Source of the DNA: Lucifuga dentata
Taxonomy: Eukaryota > Chordata > Actinopteri > Ophidiiformes > Bythitidae
Assembly: GCA_014773175.1 (NCBI GenBank)
Contig: VXCM01002118.1
Location: 1-64,000, forward strand
Reading direction: 5' to 3'
DNA length: 64,000 nucleotides
The stretch's first letter is position 1, and each line of letters starts with the position of its first letter. This document shows positions 1-13,639 of this stretch, one piece after another. Under the pieces are notes generated by a model, which did no database searches, was not told where the DNA came from, and worked only from the letters and a program-made list of their open reading frames with translations. The position numbers and the translations under genes are program-made.

Positions 1-89
1 TTTTTTTTTTTTTTTTTAAATAGAAATAAGGCATGTATTCCTCAGAATTACAGAAAGCAAATTGTTCAGTCAACATTTTTACCTGTCAT

Positions 90-600
90 GGACCATGGTG
101 ACACCATTTATATGCACTCTCCTGCTTCTACTCTGAAACCTCTGGATGCCGTTTATCATTCTGCCCTCAGGTTTATAACTGGAGATGGTTTTAGAACACA
201 TCATTATCTGCTTTATGAGAAAGTTGGGTGGCAGTCGTTTTGGTAAACTACATAACTATCTATCTCACAGGTCTTTTAAATTATAAATCAGTCTCACTAG
301 GTCACAAGACTAGTTGGTCCTCATTAACCATTATTTTAATACGGAGAGTGGGAGAATGGCTTTTAAAAATTATGCCCCACACAAGTGGAATAATTTACAA
401 AAGCTGGTAAAGTTAAACAATTTAATCAATTTTAATCAATTTAAGTGCCTTCTGGCCAGTATGGACCGGTGTGGGTTGTATGTGTTTTCTTTGATGTTGT
501 GTTGTGGCTTTTATGTGTTTTTATTGTTTTGTTGTCCTTGTAAAAGAGAGCTTGCTCTCAATAGCCTTTCCCTGGCTAAATAACGGTTATGATGATTGTG
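90..600 (+). mobile_element. degraded 3' end of an L2-like LINE
   Basis: The + strand reads as a broken version of the C-terminal region of fish L2-type reverse transcriptases. It shows LDAVYHSALRF near 143-175 and, in another frame, FKNYAPHKWNNLQ near 363-401. A short 3' tail ends in CCTGGCTAAATAACGG. Stops and frameshifts separate the pieces, so nothing is functional. L2 was assigned from remembered family motifs, not by a search. Confidence 0.6.
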
Positions 601-842
601 TAGAACCAAGCTGTGTGAGGGTTTTTCTGTCTTTGCAACAATAAATTATTAGAGCCATACCAGCACACACACTACAGGCCAGAAGTTTGAGACCTCCCCC
701 AGATTTAGCTGAGCAGACTGTACAGTAAGTTAATCCCAAAATGATGTGGGAGAAGGCAGACAGCAGGTATTGAAAAGAATGTTAAAACACATAAGCTGGG
801 CACCTTTGTGGAAGTTTCTTGATTATGCAATAACTGGGCCCT

Positions 843-975
843 ATAGATTCAGATTCAAATTTATTTGTTATATGTTGGTTAACACGGGTCAATGGTACAA
901 CGAAATGTGTTTCACGAGAGAAATGGGTCAGCTCAGCAGTAAAAAAAAAGAAAAAAAGAAAAAAGAACACTGGTT
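843..975. repeat. dispersed fish repeat relic with A-rich tail
   Basis: The segment starting TTCAGATTCAAATTTATTTG and containing ACAACGAAATGTG resembles a common short teleost dispersed repeat that carries TTTATT and ACAACGAAATG motifs. It ends in a mixed A/G-rich tail. The family name is unknown to me. Confidence 0.35.
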
Positions 976-3411
976 ATAATAAGAGCACTTCTACAGAAGA
1001 TAAAATATAAGATAGGATAAAAATAAGTAAAAATAAGAAAAGCGACAATACGAGATAAGTGGTAAAAACAAATGAAATCTAACACTTTTTTTGCTGTACA
1101 AACAGCAAAAAAAGAAAAATATATTACTATATCATTTATAATCAGGGATGTGTGTAGGGTAAAGTGACAAGGGGTACATTGTTATTGCACAGATGATGAA
1201 ATAAGGAAGGACAATGAGAAAAATTGTATTAAATAGATAAACAGAAATATATCACTTTTATATACATACAGGGAAAGAGGTTCAGTGTGAGTCTTAATAG
1301 CAGATACATGTGTATCAGTGACTATTTATGGGTCATATCTGTATATAATTCATTGACATGTGTGACATTTATGATGACCCTCAGCTATAAATAATTTACT
1401 GACTTGTATGTAACACGATGATCATTTTTTGTTTGTTTGTTTGTTGTTGTTTTATTCTGTAAGTTAAAAAAAATAACTAAATAAAAATAAAAATAAAAAC
1501 ACATAAGCAAGGGAGTTTGGGCAAGGGAGTTGCCAGTATACTAAACAGACTGGGCATGCCTTCATGAAAAATCATATCTTAACCCATAGTGGCTACGTAA
1601 TGTGCTCTTGGTGGCAAATTCTTCTTGAAAACTAATAAGTTACATTTATTTTATATATTTTTGTCACTTCCTGTGCAATAAATTAGAAAACAAACAGTAT
1701 ACTGATGATTTTTTTTTTTTTAAATCTGGGTTTAGTGTTTGGCTACAGTAGATTATTATAACTTTATGTTTTCCCTCTATGCACTTTATGTTATCTGTCT
1801 GTTGCAAGATCAAATTACATATATATATATATACACACACAAAATGGTTATGCCAATCTTGACATATACCATGACTATATATGCAGACAGAAAAAAAAAA
1901 AAATTATAACTTCAAGTTCTAAGCAGATTGTGATGCAAGAGCTTGTTTCACAGACCAGAACAAGGCAATCAGTGTTCAGCTCATTAAAAATGAATTATTC
2001 TAATTAACAGGAGCTAATCAGTAGAGGAGGAGAGGAGAGGAGCACTAAATAGTCGAAAACAGTTTATATTTCAGATAGGAGAAAGTTGCAGGAGGAGGAA
2101 TGAGTGGAGGAGATAAGGCAGCACTATAAAACCGGAGCAGACATGAGGACAGGATATGTCAGGGGCTAAATGAGATATACGGCCTGGCTAATATGGAGAA
2201 TGTAGATTTCCATTTTAACCTTGAGAGGGAGTAATAAAGAAGACAGCCAAGAGGGCGCTCTGTAACACAAAAACTAGCACAAAACTGTCATAAAAACCTT
2301 ATACACATGCACACAACTGAATCATATTTAAGCCTCTGCTAACATGTTGGCTTTTGCATGACAACCTCAACTGCAAAGAAGAAAGAAAGAAAGAAAATGA
2401 GGGAGAATATTTAGTATGCAGGTAATCAGAGAAGTGGATTTGCGTGCAGGCAAGGATCAATTCCAGCATCAGCCGAGCGAGCTGATTGGATCGCAGAATT
2501 CATATTGCTTCCATTAGACCAGACTGAAACTAGTTGATTGGGGGACAATTTCACCCAATTTGTCTGGTCTGTAATGCATTCAACTATAGCAGGCAAGCTC
2601 AGAGAGTTTAATTTTAAAATGATCTCCATCTATGATTACCCATTACACGCCAACAGACTGGAATCAATAATGTTACCACGAGACAGCGAGTAAAAAAAGT
2701 GAAATCAGATCATTCTAAGTTACGCTTGGATTTGCTGAAATACAGAAATTTGGATGTTCTAACGTGAAAACATCAAGCCTTTATTCTAAAATTATTCCAA
2801 AAACCAGTTTTAAAAAAAATGGATTCTGAAGAAACTCATCATTACGGTCTTTAATTTAAGTGACAAACCTGAAAATGATTATTTAGAGATCTTCATAAAA
2901 CAGGAATCTGGCCAAATGACTGATAATGCCTTATAAATTGTCAAAAGTGCTTGAGAGGCATTTTTTAAAACCAAAATGACCACGACCCCCATTAAAACAA
3001 CCATCACTGGTGAGAAACGCCTTCAGGACTCTGAGGTTTTTCTATTTTGTGTTTAAAAAAAAAAAAATTAATAGAAAACCAAACTGCGTAGATCTTTTCC
3101 TGAAAAGCCAACGTGTTCGGCTGGACACTGAAGATACAGAGACTAATTGTCCATTATGTAGGTGGGAGCGTCTGATCCCACCTCGTTCCTGTAATGATAA
3201 TGACTTCTCACAGTTAGCAGTNATGTAGGTGGGAGCGTCTGATCCCACCTCGTTCCTGTAATGATAATGACTTCTCACAGTTAGCAGTTAATTACTGCTG
3301 CTGTCTGTGTCTCAGTGTGTGTGTGTGTGTGTTCCTTCATTATGCTGAGCACGCTCAACGAGTGTGTGCAGCCATGGGTGAAACCGCCCCTCTGCTGCAG
3401 AGGGGCAGCTT

Positions 3412-3442
<31 letters not shown>

Positions 3443-3548
3443 TTAAAGTTAGGAGGCGACTCTTCAAAGCAGGTGTGGTTGGTCTCTAAGTCACCTTGTC
3501 CTTGTCATCAGTCAGCCAGCATGTGCACACACACACACAGACACAGTA

Positions 3549-3588
<40 letters not shown>

Positions 3589-4168
3589 TGTGTGAGGTGA
3601 TGTCACAGCAGTCAATTTTAGTGGTCTGCAGTTGACATCACCATCTGGCTTGGCTGCAGGGAACCCCACACACACACACAATTTCTCACACAAGCACACA
3701 GTTCACTCACATGCACAGACTTTAGAAAAAAAGTTTTTAAAAACTGCTTCATTCATATTACATACAATATCTCATGCAGTAAACAGAGACACACACACAC
3801 ACACACATGTAATTTATGTTCCCATAAATTTAAGATAATCCAAGCAAAAATCAATGAAGATGCAGATGCCTTCTCTCTCACCAAATCTCTGTGTGGCGCT
3901 GCCTTTGCCATCAGTAAAATATGAGCTGCAGAGCTCCTCTGTCACTATGAATTTACTGCCACTTCTACATCAAACGCAGGAGTGTGAGGCAGTCCCAACG
4001 TACAAACACTTCGGTTTCTCCAGCAGCCGTTGTGTTTCTGCGCCTCTCATGGACCACGTGTCAAACAATGATCAATCTTCTCCTCCAACTTGCTTTCTGT
4101 AGGTGGCGCTCTTTAGCATCCTTTGAATTCTCTTCCTGGCGTCTCAGCTCCACCGACGTGTGACTCGA
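976..4168. other. gene-free AT-rich stretch with microsatellites
   Basis: I see no supportable exon here. The stretch contains an (AT)n/(CA)n patch near 1818-1842, a GAAAG tract near 2380, (GA)n at 3418-3441, (TG)n at 3552-3588 and (CA)n at 3668-3681 and 3789-3807. Short open frames across these arrays are low-complexity artefacts. Confidence 0.6.
3156..3288. other. 66-bp tandem duplication around a single N (assembly join)
   Basis: Positions 3156-3221 and 3223-3288 are identical and are separated by one N at 3222. This is the pattern expected when two contigs with overlapping ends are scaffolded without merging. Confidence 0.85.
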
Positions 4169-5178
4169 GATCTACGGAACGCCAAATGCGGCAAAATTAA
4201 ATAAATAAAAACCACATTATGAAATATATAACTCTATGCAAAAATAATTTTTATCATGAAATCTTATTTTATAATAACACTTTTATTTCATAATGCCCCG
4301 TTTTTCAAGTCTCTTTTATTTCACAGCGCCGTTTTTCATAACGCCACATTTCATTACGAGATTTGAGGGCCAGTGGGCGTGGCCTGACGCTGATCCTTTG
4401 TTGCTGATTCCAGACAAGGCAGACAAATTCAAGTCAAAACTTTCTACTACAACTATGAAATTGTTGCCAAATTAAGTTTTGAAGTTTTTTCATGTGAGAA
4501 AGTAGCTGCTTAGAATTAGAATATATGGTCGACTGATTAAAATAATGCTGAATTAAAAACTGATTTGGTTTCTCTCTCTCTAACACATAAATCAGGTGTT
4601 AAATTCTAATATTCTTTCATTTATTTGAAACAACAGAAACTTTCTATCTAAAGTTAAATTATTATTTGTCTGGTTAGTTGTACTGTTAATTATAGTTAAC
4701 TGTTATCACCGTGGTAATGGGGATGACCGGTCAGCAGGGATGCTGCTCACTGCTGGGAGCCTCTAGCGGAGCCTCCCGTCTCCGAAAACATCAAAACCAA
4801 TTTATAATTCAGCATTATTTTAATCAGTCGACCATATATTCAAATAATAAGCAGCTACTTTACCGCATGAACAAATCTCAAAACTTAATTTGGCGACAGT
4901 TTAATAGTTGTAGTAGAAAGTTTTGACTTGAATTTGTCTGCCTTGTCTGGAATCAGGAACGAACGATCAGCGTAAGGCCACGCCCACTGGCCCTCAAATC
5001 TCGTGATGAAATGTGCCGGTATGAAAAACGGTGCTGTGAAATAAAAGAGACTTTTGAAAAACGGGGCATTATGAAATAAAAGTGTTATTATGAAATAAGA
5101 TTTCATGATAAAAATTATTTTTGCATAAAGTTATTTTTTTTATTTAATTTTGGTGTATTTGGCGTTCCATAGAGATCC
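4169..5178. mobile_element. about 1-kb fold-back element with roughly 400-bp inverted arms
   Basis: The left arm (about 4169-4575) and right arm (about 4793-5178) are imperfect reverse complements. The tips are GGAACGCCAAAT on the left and ATTTGGCGTTCC on the right. Further in, GGGCCAGTGGGCGTGGCC pairs with GGCCACGCCCACTGGCCC, and TATGGTCGACTGATTAAAAT pairs with ATTTTAATCAGTCGACCATA. A loop of about 220 bp contains no transposase frame. The short open frames in the arms are mirror images of each other and are not genes. It is a non-autonomous DNA element or fold-back repeat; the superfamily is undetermined because no clean target-site duplication is visible. Confidence 0.8.
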
Positions 5179-5990
5179 AAACAGATAGTTGAAGACTGAA
5201 AAGCCGAGGCGTTATTAGCCAACGTGAGGAGGAAGTTAAAAGTAGAGCAGCTCATTAATTGGTGGCTCTTCTGTTTGGGTCTGCTCAGGTCGACCGTGTT
5301 TTGGATGGGGAGGATGGAAGAAGCAGAAATTAGCCAATTGGAAAGGAGCCTGTGTCTGCTCGTCCACGGCGTCTGCGACGCTCGAGTTGCAGCAGCCAGA
5401 CAGCTAAAAGCCATCACTTATTTGTAGAAGAAGCAGCAGCTCCGAGCATTTAAAGCAGCAAATAAAATAAAAAATTTAAATGAAAGCCTCTGTAACTGGA
5501 GTTTAGATGAAATCCCTTTTGTGCTTTTAATGATGAATATTTAAAAATGTCAGAGGTTATTAGTTTAACCTTCATCTGTGGACGGTTGATTAAGCTCGGT
5601 AGCTTTTGCTGCATATTCATCATCATCATCACACAATAATACTGGACTTCACCATCTTATTCAAGGACGTTTTGACAGTGGCAACTGAAGGAGGACAAAC
5701 TGTCTCCTTCTGTCTCCCTGCCATCTTCTCCTGGGATTCAAACTGACATTCTCACGGTCACAAGCTCACCTTCTTCACCATGAGGCCGCCGTCTCCTCGG
5801 CTGGGATGGCTTTTGCGCGATATTATTTTCTGGCTGGAACTAAATGTTATATTAAACGTGATACGCACAAGCTACATCAGATTCACCTCTATTAAAGTCC
5901 AATATTCCTCTCAGAAGCAGTGTGACGGTAATGGCTGTGCACGCCAGGGATGGAAGCATCGGCTGGACCATCAGATACGCAGCAGTGTTT

Positions 5991-6041
<51 letters not shown>

Positions 6042-7504
6042 CAGTTTGCACCCAGCTGACAGTGTGTTAGAGGTGAGGAGAGGTCGTTTCAGCTCACTCA
6101 CGTCCATTCAGCCATGACTGCCTTTAAAGAAGAGCACTTACCTTGACATACACACACACACATATCCACACACACACATCCACACACACACATCCACACA
6201 CACACACTCACACACACACTCATATATGTACTGGAAGATAGATGAAAACATGTTAAATATCCCCTTGGTGTGCAGCCAGTCCTGCATGAAAGCTGACAAA
6301 CCACTCCAGCTCTTGATCTGTATCTTTTTCAAGTGTCAGATTAGATAAAATGGCGTGCGTGCGTGCGTGTGTGCATGTGTGTGTATTTGAGCACAAAATT
6401 GCTGCATTAGAATGAATGAAAGGCAAACTTGAAAAAATGTCCATTAATCGCATATTACACAGCAAGCAGAACTTCATAAACAGACACCAGACTAGCGCCC
6501 CCTTGTGGTCGTCGGATCAACTAGCAAATGGACGACGGATACGCTGACCAGCAGAAAACCCAGATGTCACTTTTGAATGAAAGATTCATAAAATAATTCT
6601 AAGTATTTTTCACAACTAAAATGAACATTTGTTAGTATCGCTGTTGTCTGAAAAATTATAATCCTATGAATTATTTTAATCATTCCACCCAAATCATCTC
6701 TGACTGACTTCATTTGAATCTAAGTCACCTTCTGCCCTTTGGGAATTCATTTCAATTACAAACTCATGTATTCATTATTGATCCTGTGGTACACCGATGC
6801 AAGGATTCAATTATTGATCAGAGCCATAATCCATATTCACAAGGCGAGAGCTTGGCTTGTAAAACCACAACGCACCTTTATGGCTTTTAAAAAAGCACTT
6901 AAAGGGTTATTTCATCAAAACTAAATGACCTTTGACCTGCTAGCTATGAGCTGACCAGATGGACTGACCCCTCTCTGGCATTTTTCACAATTCAATTCAT
7001 GACACTCCTATATATATAAAACACACACACACACGCGTGTAAACTAAATGAACAATGTCTGTGAATCTATACTCATGCAATGGTGTGTGACGGACTGAGA
7101 GAATTCCAAAGGTCAAACGGAATCAGAGCTAACTAGATACAGACACAAGGTATACTCGTGCACATGCAGGCACATGCACACACACACGTGCACATGCAGG
7201 CACATGCACACACACTTGCACACGCACACACACACAAACTGCTTTCGCATGAAATACTGCTGACACCAATACATGTTGCTTCAGAGATGCAAAAGACAAA
7301 AAAACAAAAACACAATGCAATACCACATACACAAAAGAAATACATACAATTGCATGCATACACACACACACCTCTAAGTGTGACTCAGTCTTGTCGAAAG
7401 GGAACCATATTGAGTTGAGGGTGACTGAGTGACTCATTGTTGCAGCTGACTGCCTTTTTGGCTGCCACGCAAACATACACTCATACACATAAGCCAACAA
7501 AGTG

Positions 7505-7548
<44 letters not shown>

Positions 7549-9382
7549 TAACAGAGTGCTAACTGAACTGAGAGGATGAGTCATGTACAGACGCCATTCA
7601 CAACTGGAAATTTGACTTTGTGCTTACCTTTCCGTCTGACCTGCTCTAATCCATCCATGTTCTCTGCTACAGGACATCACACACACATCACACACACACA
7701 ATCCAAAAACTCTCCCTGCAAAATATGGAAATGATCGAGTGGACACTCTTATATTGTTATTTATGAGGCTCATTGTTTTCCCTATTATCAATTTTCGCCA
7801 AAAAAAACAAAAAAAACAAAAAAAAACTGGACTGCTTTTGAAGGAGAAGCATTGAATCTGAAGCTGCTTTGCTGTGACCAGAGCAGACTGATTATAGTAA
7901 ACAAAGTTCAGCAGCAAAAACACTCAGAATATCCTTGAGCTCATAACAAGAAGAAAACGGAGAAAGAAAATGCCACAGCTGCTTATTATGCACCGCTTTC
8001 TCAGCTGAATTAAAATAAATAAATGGTTTAATAGTTTCTCTTTGTGCTGCAAACAGTGTTCTTAGAATTCAATTTTCAACAGCATTCATCCTAAAATTGT
8101 GTTTTTAATAATTGCAATAAACAGATTAACTCCTGGATTTTTTTTTTCCAAGTAAAAACTCAAAGAAAGAAAGAAATGTTGCACACATATATTCATATAT
8201 TCACTTTCTCCTACCTGCTATTGCTACTTCTTCAAGTTAGGATTTCCTACATTGCTCAGAGCGCCGTTTGACTTCTTGCATTCATCTGGGGGTTTTATGT
8301 GGCGTTCGAGGACACGGTAGCATTACTGGTTGCCCTGACAACAAGCAGAAGTGTCTGATGACAAATTTACAATGTAATTTTCCTTGCAAAGCAATTTTCT
8401 AGCTGTGCTCATACTTTAAAACACGAGCTTGCATGTATTACTGCTTTCTGATGCCCTCTGTAGTCACATTTTTCAGCAATATCTTGATTTATTCACTCAT
8501 TCTTTCCCACAGGGGTGCATCATAAATTTAACTATTTAACATTATAAATTTAACTATTTATAATGAGAACGAGAACATGCAGCAGTGTTTAAGCTAACAG
8601 TGTCAGCGTCGGCTCAGTTACATTTGGTTTTCAGAGGTCAGGAGGAGGAAGAAGGTGAAAAACATGATTGCAACACCATTCAGGTATTGTTATAGATTTT
8701 GTCTTGGTCTCAATCCCTGACCCTGCTGAGAGTAATATCCTCCGCCTGCCAAAGTTCACTGCCTCCATGTAATGTCTCTCAGCGTGATGCAGCCAGAGTA
8801 TCTCGAGCAATTTTCAACCAGAAGATGCCGGTTAGGAGCCCTTGATGAAAAGCACAGTCTGTTAGTTGTGAAGAAGTTGGATCCACAGCTTTAAAGACTT
8901 TATGAGATGAATATTGCTCTCCATATATGACGGCATTGCTTTTAATGTTTCATCTCAACCCCACCCAACTGGTCCGAAATGTTTTATTAAAAAAGGAAAA
9001 ACAAGGGACGCGACAGTTTGGATTAAAGCCGATTATGTCTCATTCACCTGCAAGCTTTGGATGTGAAAGAAAAGAAACAAATGCATCTAAAAAGACTTTT
9101 TTAAAAAAGAAATGCATGGTGTCGTACACACCTTTCATCCATTACTGTGTTGTTCTTTGGCTGGTGAGCAAGTGTGTAGCTGAGGCAAAACTCCTCAGGG
9201 GAACATGTACATTAAATATGCAGTCAGCTGCAGGAACAAACAAACAAACAAACACGCGCATACATGTATGCACAAACACGCAATAAGTGAGTAATGCCCC
9301 ATATGCAGTACTTGAATTTCCATCTGCTATTGCTCAAAGACATCTTCAACTGTTCTTACCTGCTTTATTGTACAGAGAGAGA

Positions 9383-9418
<36 letters not shown>

Positions 9419-9494
9419 ATGTAGTCTGGTTCGTAGGGTGTTACACACCTGCTATTAGCTTCCAGTAGATACTCATTCTTTCTGTTTCACCCAC

Positions 9495-9553
<59 letters not shown>

Positions 9554-9756
9554 CACATACACACACACACATACACACAAAATCACTGAATGAATTGGAT
9601 CCTGCAGCAAATCTAAGCAACAATGAGTGTGCATCAGCAGTCTGTCATATCCAATAATGTCCCATGCACCACTGGATAAAGATTAGCTGTACAGTGGGAA
9701 AGAACGGAAACGTAATCTCCCACTGTGTGTGTTTATGTGGGTGTGTGAAAGTGAAT

Positions 9757-9807
<51 letters not shown>

Positions 9808-9927
9808 AAATGTGGGGCCAATATTGTTGCCATGGTGATTAATGACATACAAAAGTCTTTAACGTTATCATTAAAAGTATAAAAGGAGTAGATTATTGTG
9901 AGTGTGCGTGTGTATGTGAGAGAGAGA

Positions 9928-9959
<32 letters not shown>

Positions 9960-10143
9960 AGAGAAATGAGAAATCTTCGGTTGAAATGAGTTTAGTCTTA
10001 GCTCCCAGCTGCTTTTCTATCTTTGGATCGATTATGTTTTCTCACATCTAACCAGGACATCTTTTGACAGGAAGTGAAGAAGGACAATAAAAACACAGAT
10101 GTCGATAGATTTGAGAGTAAATCTGAGTGAAATTAACTTTCTG

Positions 10144-10177
<34 letters not shown>

Positions 10178-11229
10178 AATTATGAATACAATCACCTTTC
10201 GTTTCTAAATAGCTCCAGGCTGACTCACACTCCCAGAGCAGGGAAGTTCACATGGGGACGGAGGTGACACCGAGGTTGTAGAGGCACATGCAAACTTGTG
10301 AATGGAAGGTTGTCAGTTTGAATCCGATGACTGACTGGGAAGATGTGCCAGGGGAAAGTGAATGAGAGATGCACTCTGCTAAGATGTCTATATTTAGCAT
10401 TTAGGTGCCCTGTAGCAATGCATCAAACCTCAAAACCCTCAAGCAGAAGAGCCAATATTCATTAGCTCATTAAATACCAAACAGCATCCGTGCATCTGTA
10501 TATTTTAGTATGCTATTAAAATCAGCTTATATATGTTAATAAAATCAGACTTTAACCTTGCTTTAGTAAGGTAATATTAAGCATTTTATATTATTATTAC
10601 TTTTCTAATTAAAAACATGTCGTCATGTGGTAAAGCGGTTGCAACCAGAGATAAATTTCAAAACTCTCCTCGCCGGTGGATTCAAGGGTATTCCGACATG
10701 TGAGATCTGGGAGCCAATTTNATTTCAAAACTCTCCTCGCCGGTGGATTCAAGGGTATTCCGACATGTGAGATCTGGGAGCCAATTTCCAAAAAAATGTG
10801 TGTCCTTGAACGTGTCAGTGCTTTCGAAGCAGTCACTGAGATCCAAGACGTGCACTCACTAAACCAAAGCAAAAAACTGAGTGTTGGAAAAGGCAGATAA
10901 AGGCAGATGGGGGGAAAGTTCAGGTCTTTCACAATAGGTACGATCACAAACGTCTTCTAGTCAAATTCCGCATCCGTGTTGAAGTTAACAGGAAGACTAG
11001 TAGTTATAGTTTGGTCAGGAAATCAAAGAGGACACAGCTCAGATGTTGAGATACGTCCTGGGAAATCCTCTCAACGGGATACATGACACTAAAATGAACA
11101 CCAACAGGGAAAAGGAAGCCAGATAGATTCCCGATGTCACGACAGTGCAGAATCGACAACAGTCTAATGATGAAAGAAGCACAGACGCTGGCTAAAGATC
11201 GCTTTTGATGGCGATAGATTGTTGAAGAC
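5179..11229. other. gene-free stretch dominated by simple repeats
   Basis: No exon is recognised. Arrays include (TG)n then (GA)n at about 5995-6040, a CA/CATCCACA minisatellite at 6150-6225, a GCACATGCAGGCACATGC minisatellite at 7160-7230, (CA)n at 7510-7541, (GA)n at 9375-9418, (CT)n at 9499-9550, (GA)n at 9757-9806 and 9917-9959, and (CT)n at 10,146-10,176. The open frames of 100-151 codons here are translations of CA/TG or GA/CT repeats. The interval 5215-5428 has a modest open + frame (MEEAEISQLERSLCLLVHG...) that I do not recognise. Confidence 0.55.
10655..10787. other. 66-bp duplication around a single N (assembly join)
   Basis: Positions 10,655-10,720 repeat exactly at 10,722-10,787 with N at 10,721. 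The duplicated sequence itself looks like part of a tRNA-derived SINE-type relic, but that is weakly supported. Confidence 0.8.
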
Positions 11230-11796
11230 TTAAAGGACCATATCGGCGATCGTGCATGTTTGAGCCGAATATATTCATTTTTATACATGTTACATTACTG
11301 ACAATCATTTCCCAAAGGATAAAACCGTATTTCAGCTTTTCTGATGTTTTGTAAAATCTCTTAGTCTTTCAAAATCAAATATTCAAGTGATACGCCCACC
11401 TTAAAAATCAATGTTTCACCTGCTAATAGTTATGCAGCCTTATTAAGCCACAGTCATTTAAATTTTTCCATAAACGCAGGTCTTCTTTTGGGACTATATT
11501 CCCCGCTGGAGACATACATTCACGTCACGCTTTTTATTGCTCTTAAATGCTAAAATTACATAACTTCTAAAAAAAAAAAAAAAACCNCTTGTTGGCGATG
11601 ATGGATTACCTATCCCAAGAATGCTTCAAGTATCAACAAGTTGATTTTAATAGCATAGCAGAATGAAATGAAACCAATTGTGGTCTGGAAGGTAGGAAAA
11701 AAAAAATATAATTCACCATTCCAGTAGTATGCTTTGGGAAATGATTGTCAGAAATGTTAGGCTCAAACATGCACAATCGCTGGTATGGTCCTTTAG
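11230..11796 (+). mobile_element. long-TIR TTAA MITE, copy 1
   Basis: This copy begins TTAAAGGACCATATCGG and ends TGGTATGGTCCTTTAG. The terminal inverted repeats carry GCATGTTTGAGCCGAATATA, its partner AGGCTCAAACATGC, and CATTTCCCAAAG paired with CTTTGGGAAATG. The right TIR is shortened compared with other copies. An internal poly-A tract is interrupted by Ns at 11,587 and 11,830. Confidence 0.85.
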
Positions 11797-13639
11797 AGCC
11801 ATTGGGGTAAAAAAAAAAAAAAAAAAAANAAAAAAAAAAAAAAAAAAAGATAAGTATATAAACAAGCAAATAAAAACAAAATGCTGGTTAAATATTCAAG
11901 TGATCAGTAACACAAACTGAAACAACTGGCAGCATTTAAGCTGGAAAATCAATCAAAAACCCTGAGGTGTTCTTTGTCTAATAGAGTATAAAAAACAAAG
12001 GAAACATAAAGATCAAAATAACTTCTGCTGCTCTTGTGATTCTCAATTCATCCCTGAGGAGACTGTCCATAGCAATTTATCATGCCCCAAACCTTAAAAT
12101 GTGTTTAAGTGTGCAAGTGCTTTCCGAAGTTCAATTAGGAAGTTCCTGCGCCTCAAATGACTCAAATCAAGGATGGCTAATCGATCCACGATTCAAAGAT
12201 TGATTCAACTTAGCTGAAGCAGACATGAAAGGGCTTTAGAAGCCTTCAACGCTCACCTGACGGCCCGTGCAGGCAGCGGATCTGAGAATAACAAGCAGTC
12301 ATTACACCTGCAATCACAGGGCGGGCTACACACATACACACACTGCTTTAGTCCTCCCTCTCACACACAAGTGCAGGTTTGCTCTTACATTTTTACTTTC
12401 ATACAGATTGATTATGTGTGCAGATGTTAGTGTACTTTGTGTAGGCAGTTGTGAATGTGTGTGTGTGAGACTATTTCAGGATAACTCACTCACAGGCAAA
12501 CAGAAAAAGCATAGCGTTTACTCTCTTTGAAGTCAGTAATTGGCAACACGCTCATTGTGTGTGTGTGTGTGTGTGTGTGTACATGTATGTGTGTTCCCAA
12601 CATCTACTTTGATCCATGTAAAAGCATGTTTGAAGCCACGAACCAGATCCATGCAAATGATTGTCATTCTGGTGATGAAGGGAGGAGAGGAGAAAGGAGA
12701 GAAGAAAGGAAGAAAGAAAAAGAAAAGAGAGGAAGAAAAGAGAGAAAAAAGAAGGAAAAAAGAGACAAAAGAAGAGAGGAGAGAAAAAGAAAAGAGAAGA
12801 GAAAGAAAAGAGAGAGAAAAGAGAGAAGAGAGAAGGAAGAAAAAAAGAAGAAAAAAGAAGAGAAAAAGAGAAGAAAAAGAAAGAAAAGAGAAAAAAGAAG
12901 AGAAAAAGAGAGAGGAGAGAGAGAAAGAAAGAGAAAAAAGAAAAGAAAAAAGAGAGAACAGAGAAAAGACAGAAAAGAGAGGAGAGGAGAAGAGAGGAGA
13001 GGAGAGGAGAGGAGAATGTGTGTGTGTGTGTGTGTGTGTGTGTGTCAGCAGATGGATGAATGGTGAAGTGTGTATGAATGTTTTATTCTATCTGTAGATT
13101 AGCAGTACACTAGAGAAAGATCTTAATATCTTAATGAGCACGGCTCTGAGGCTGCAGGTTAATAACCACACAGCCTTTATGATCGGGGATCTGGAGGGAA
13201 AAGACTTAACTGTAAGCGTGTATGCGTGTGTGTGCATGTGTGTTTATTTACGCAGTACATTTGGAAAAAAGACATCACACGAAATGTTCAATTAAATCTG
13301 CAGAATAATAGTAGGAAAAAAAATCATATTAAACCGGCTCTGTAAAGTTTGGAACTGCCACACATTCATCCTTTAATATAAAATCCTACAAAATCTGTGT
13401 TATGTTATGTAGACTCGCATGTTCACGTTTTTATTAGATCTTTATCATGTCAGCTGCTGTGTGCTTTGACACAAATTACACAGCAGCCTAGAATACTGAG
13501 CTCTGATTTGCTGGTGGGTGCCTGTTATTTTCATGATTGTACACGGGGGGCGCCTCTGATGAAGATGTTTAATCGGTGTTCTAAATTAATGCCATGATGA
13601 CGGTCCCACTTACGCCTTAAATTAACATAAAATCCGTAT
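11797..13639. other. gene-free stretch with a long purine tract
   Basis: The + strand from about 12,677 to 13,016 is almost pure A/G (about 340 bp of GAGAAAAGA-type variants). It is flanked by (TG)n at 12,557-12,580 and 13,017-13,046. The open frames of about 180 codons across it are K/E/R low-complexity translations and not genes. Confidence 0.7.

Noticed and set aside
4293..5106. Matching 60-73-codon frames on opposite strands (FEGQWAWP...)
   Set aside because: They are mirror images caused by the inverted arms of the fold-back element and do not represent a protein pair.
7158..7230. Short, similarly spaced repeats considered as a CRISPR-like array
   Set aside because: The units are CA-rich minisatellite sequence in a vertebrate genome with no unique spacers.
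7129..7584. 151-codon minus-strand frame
   Set aside because: Its Val-Cys runs come from CA arrays and a CACATGCAGG-type minisatellite.
8633..8682. Exon-like 50-nt segment (acceptor TTGGTTTTCAG, frame GQEEEEGEKHDCNTIQ, donor CAG|GTATTG)
   Set aside because: It is isolated, unrecognised and short; such signal pairs occur by chance in 64 kb.
12527..13097. Two + strand open frames of 179-185 codons rich in Lys, Glu and Arg
   Set aside because: They translate a polypurine tract flanked by (TG)n; the sequence has no complexity or splice context expected of a gene.
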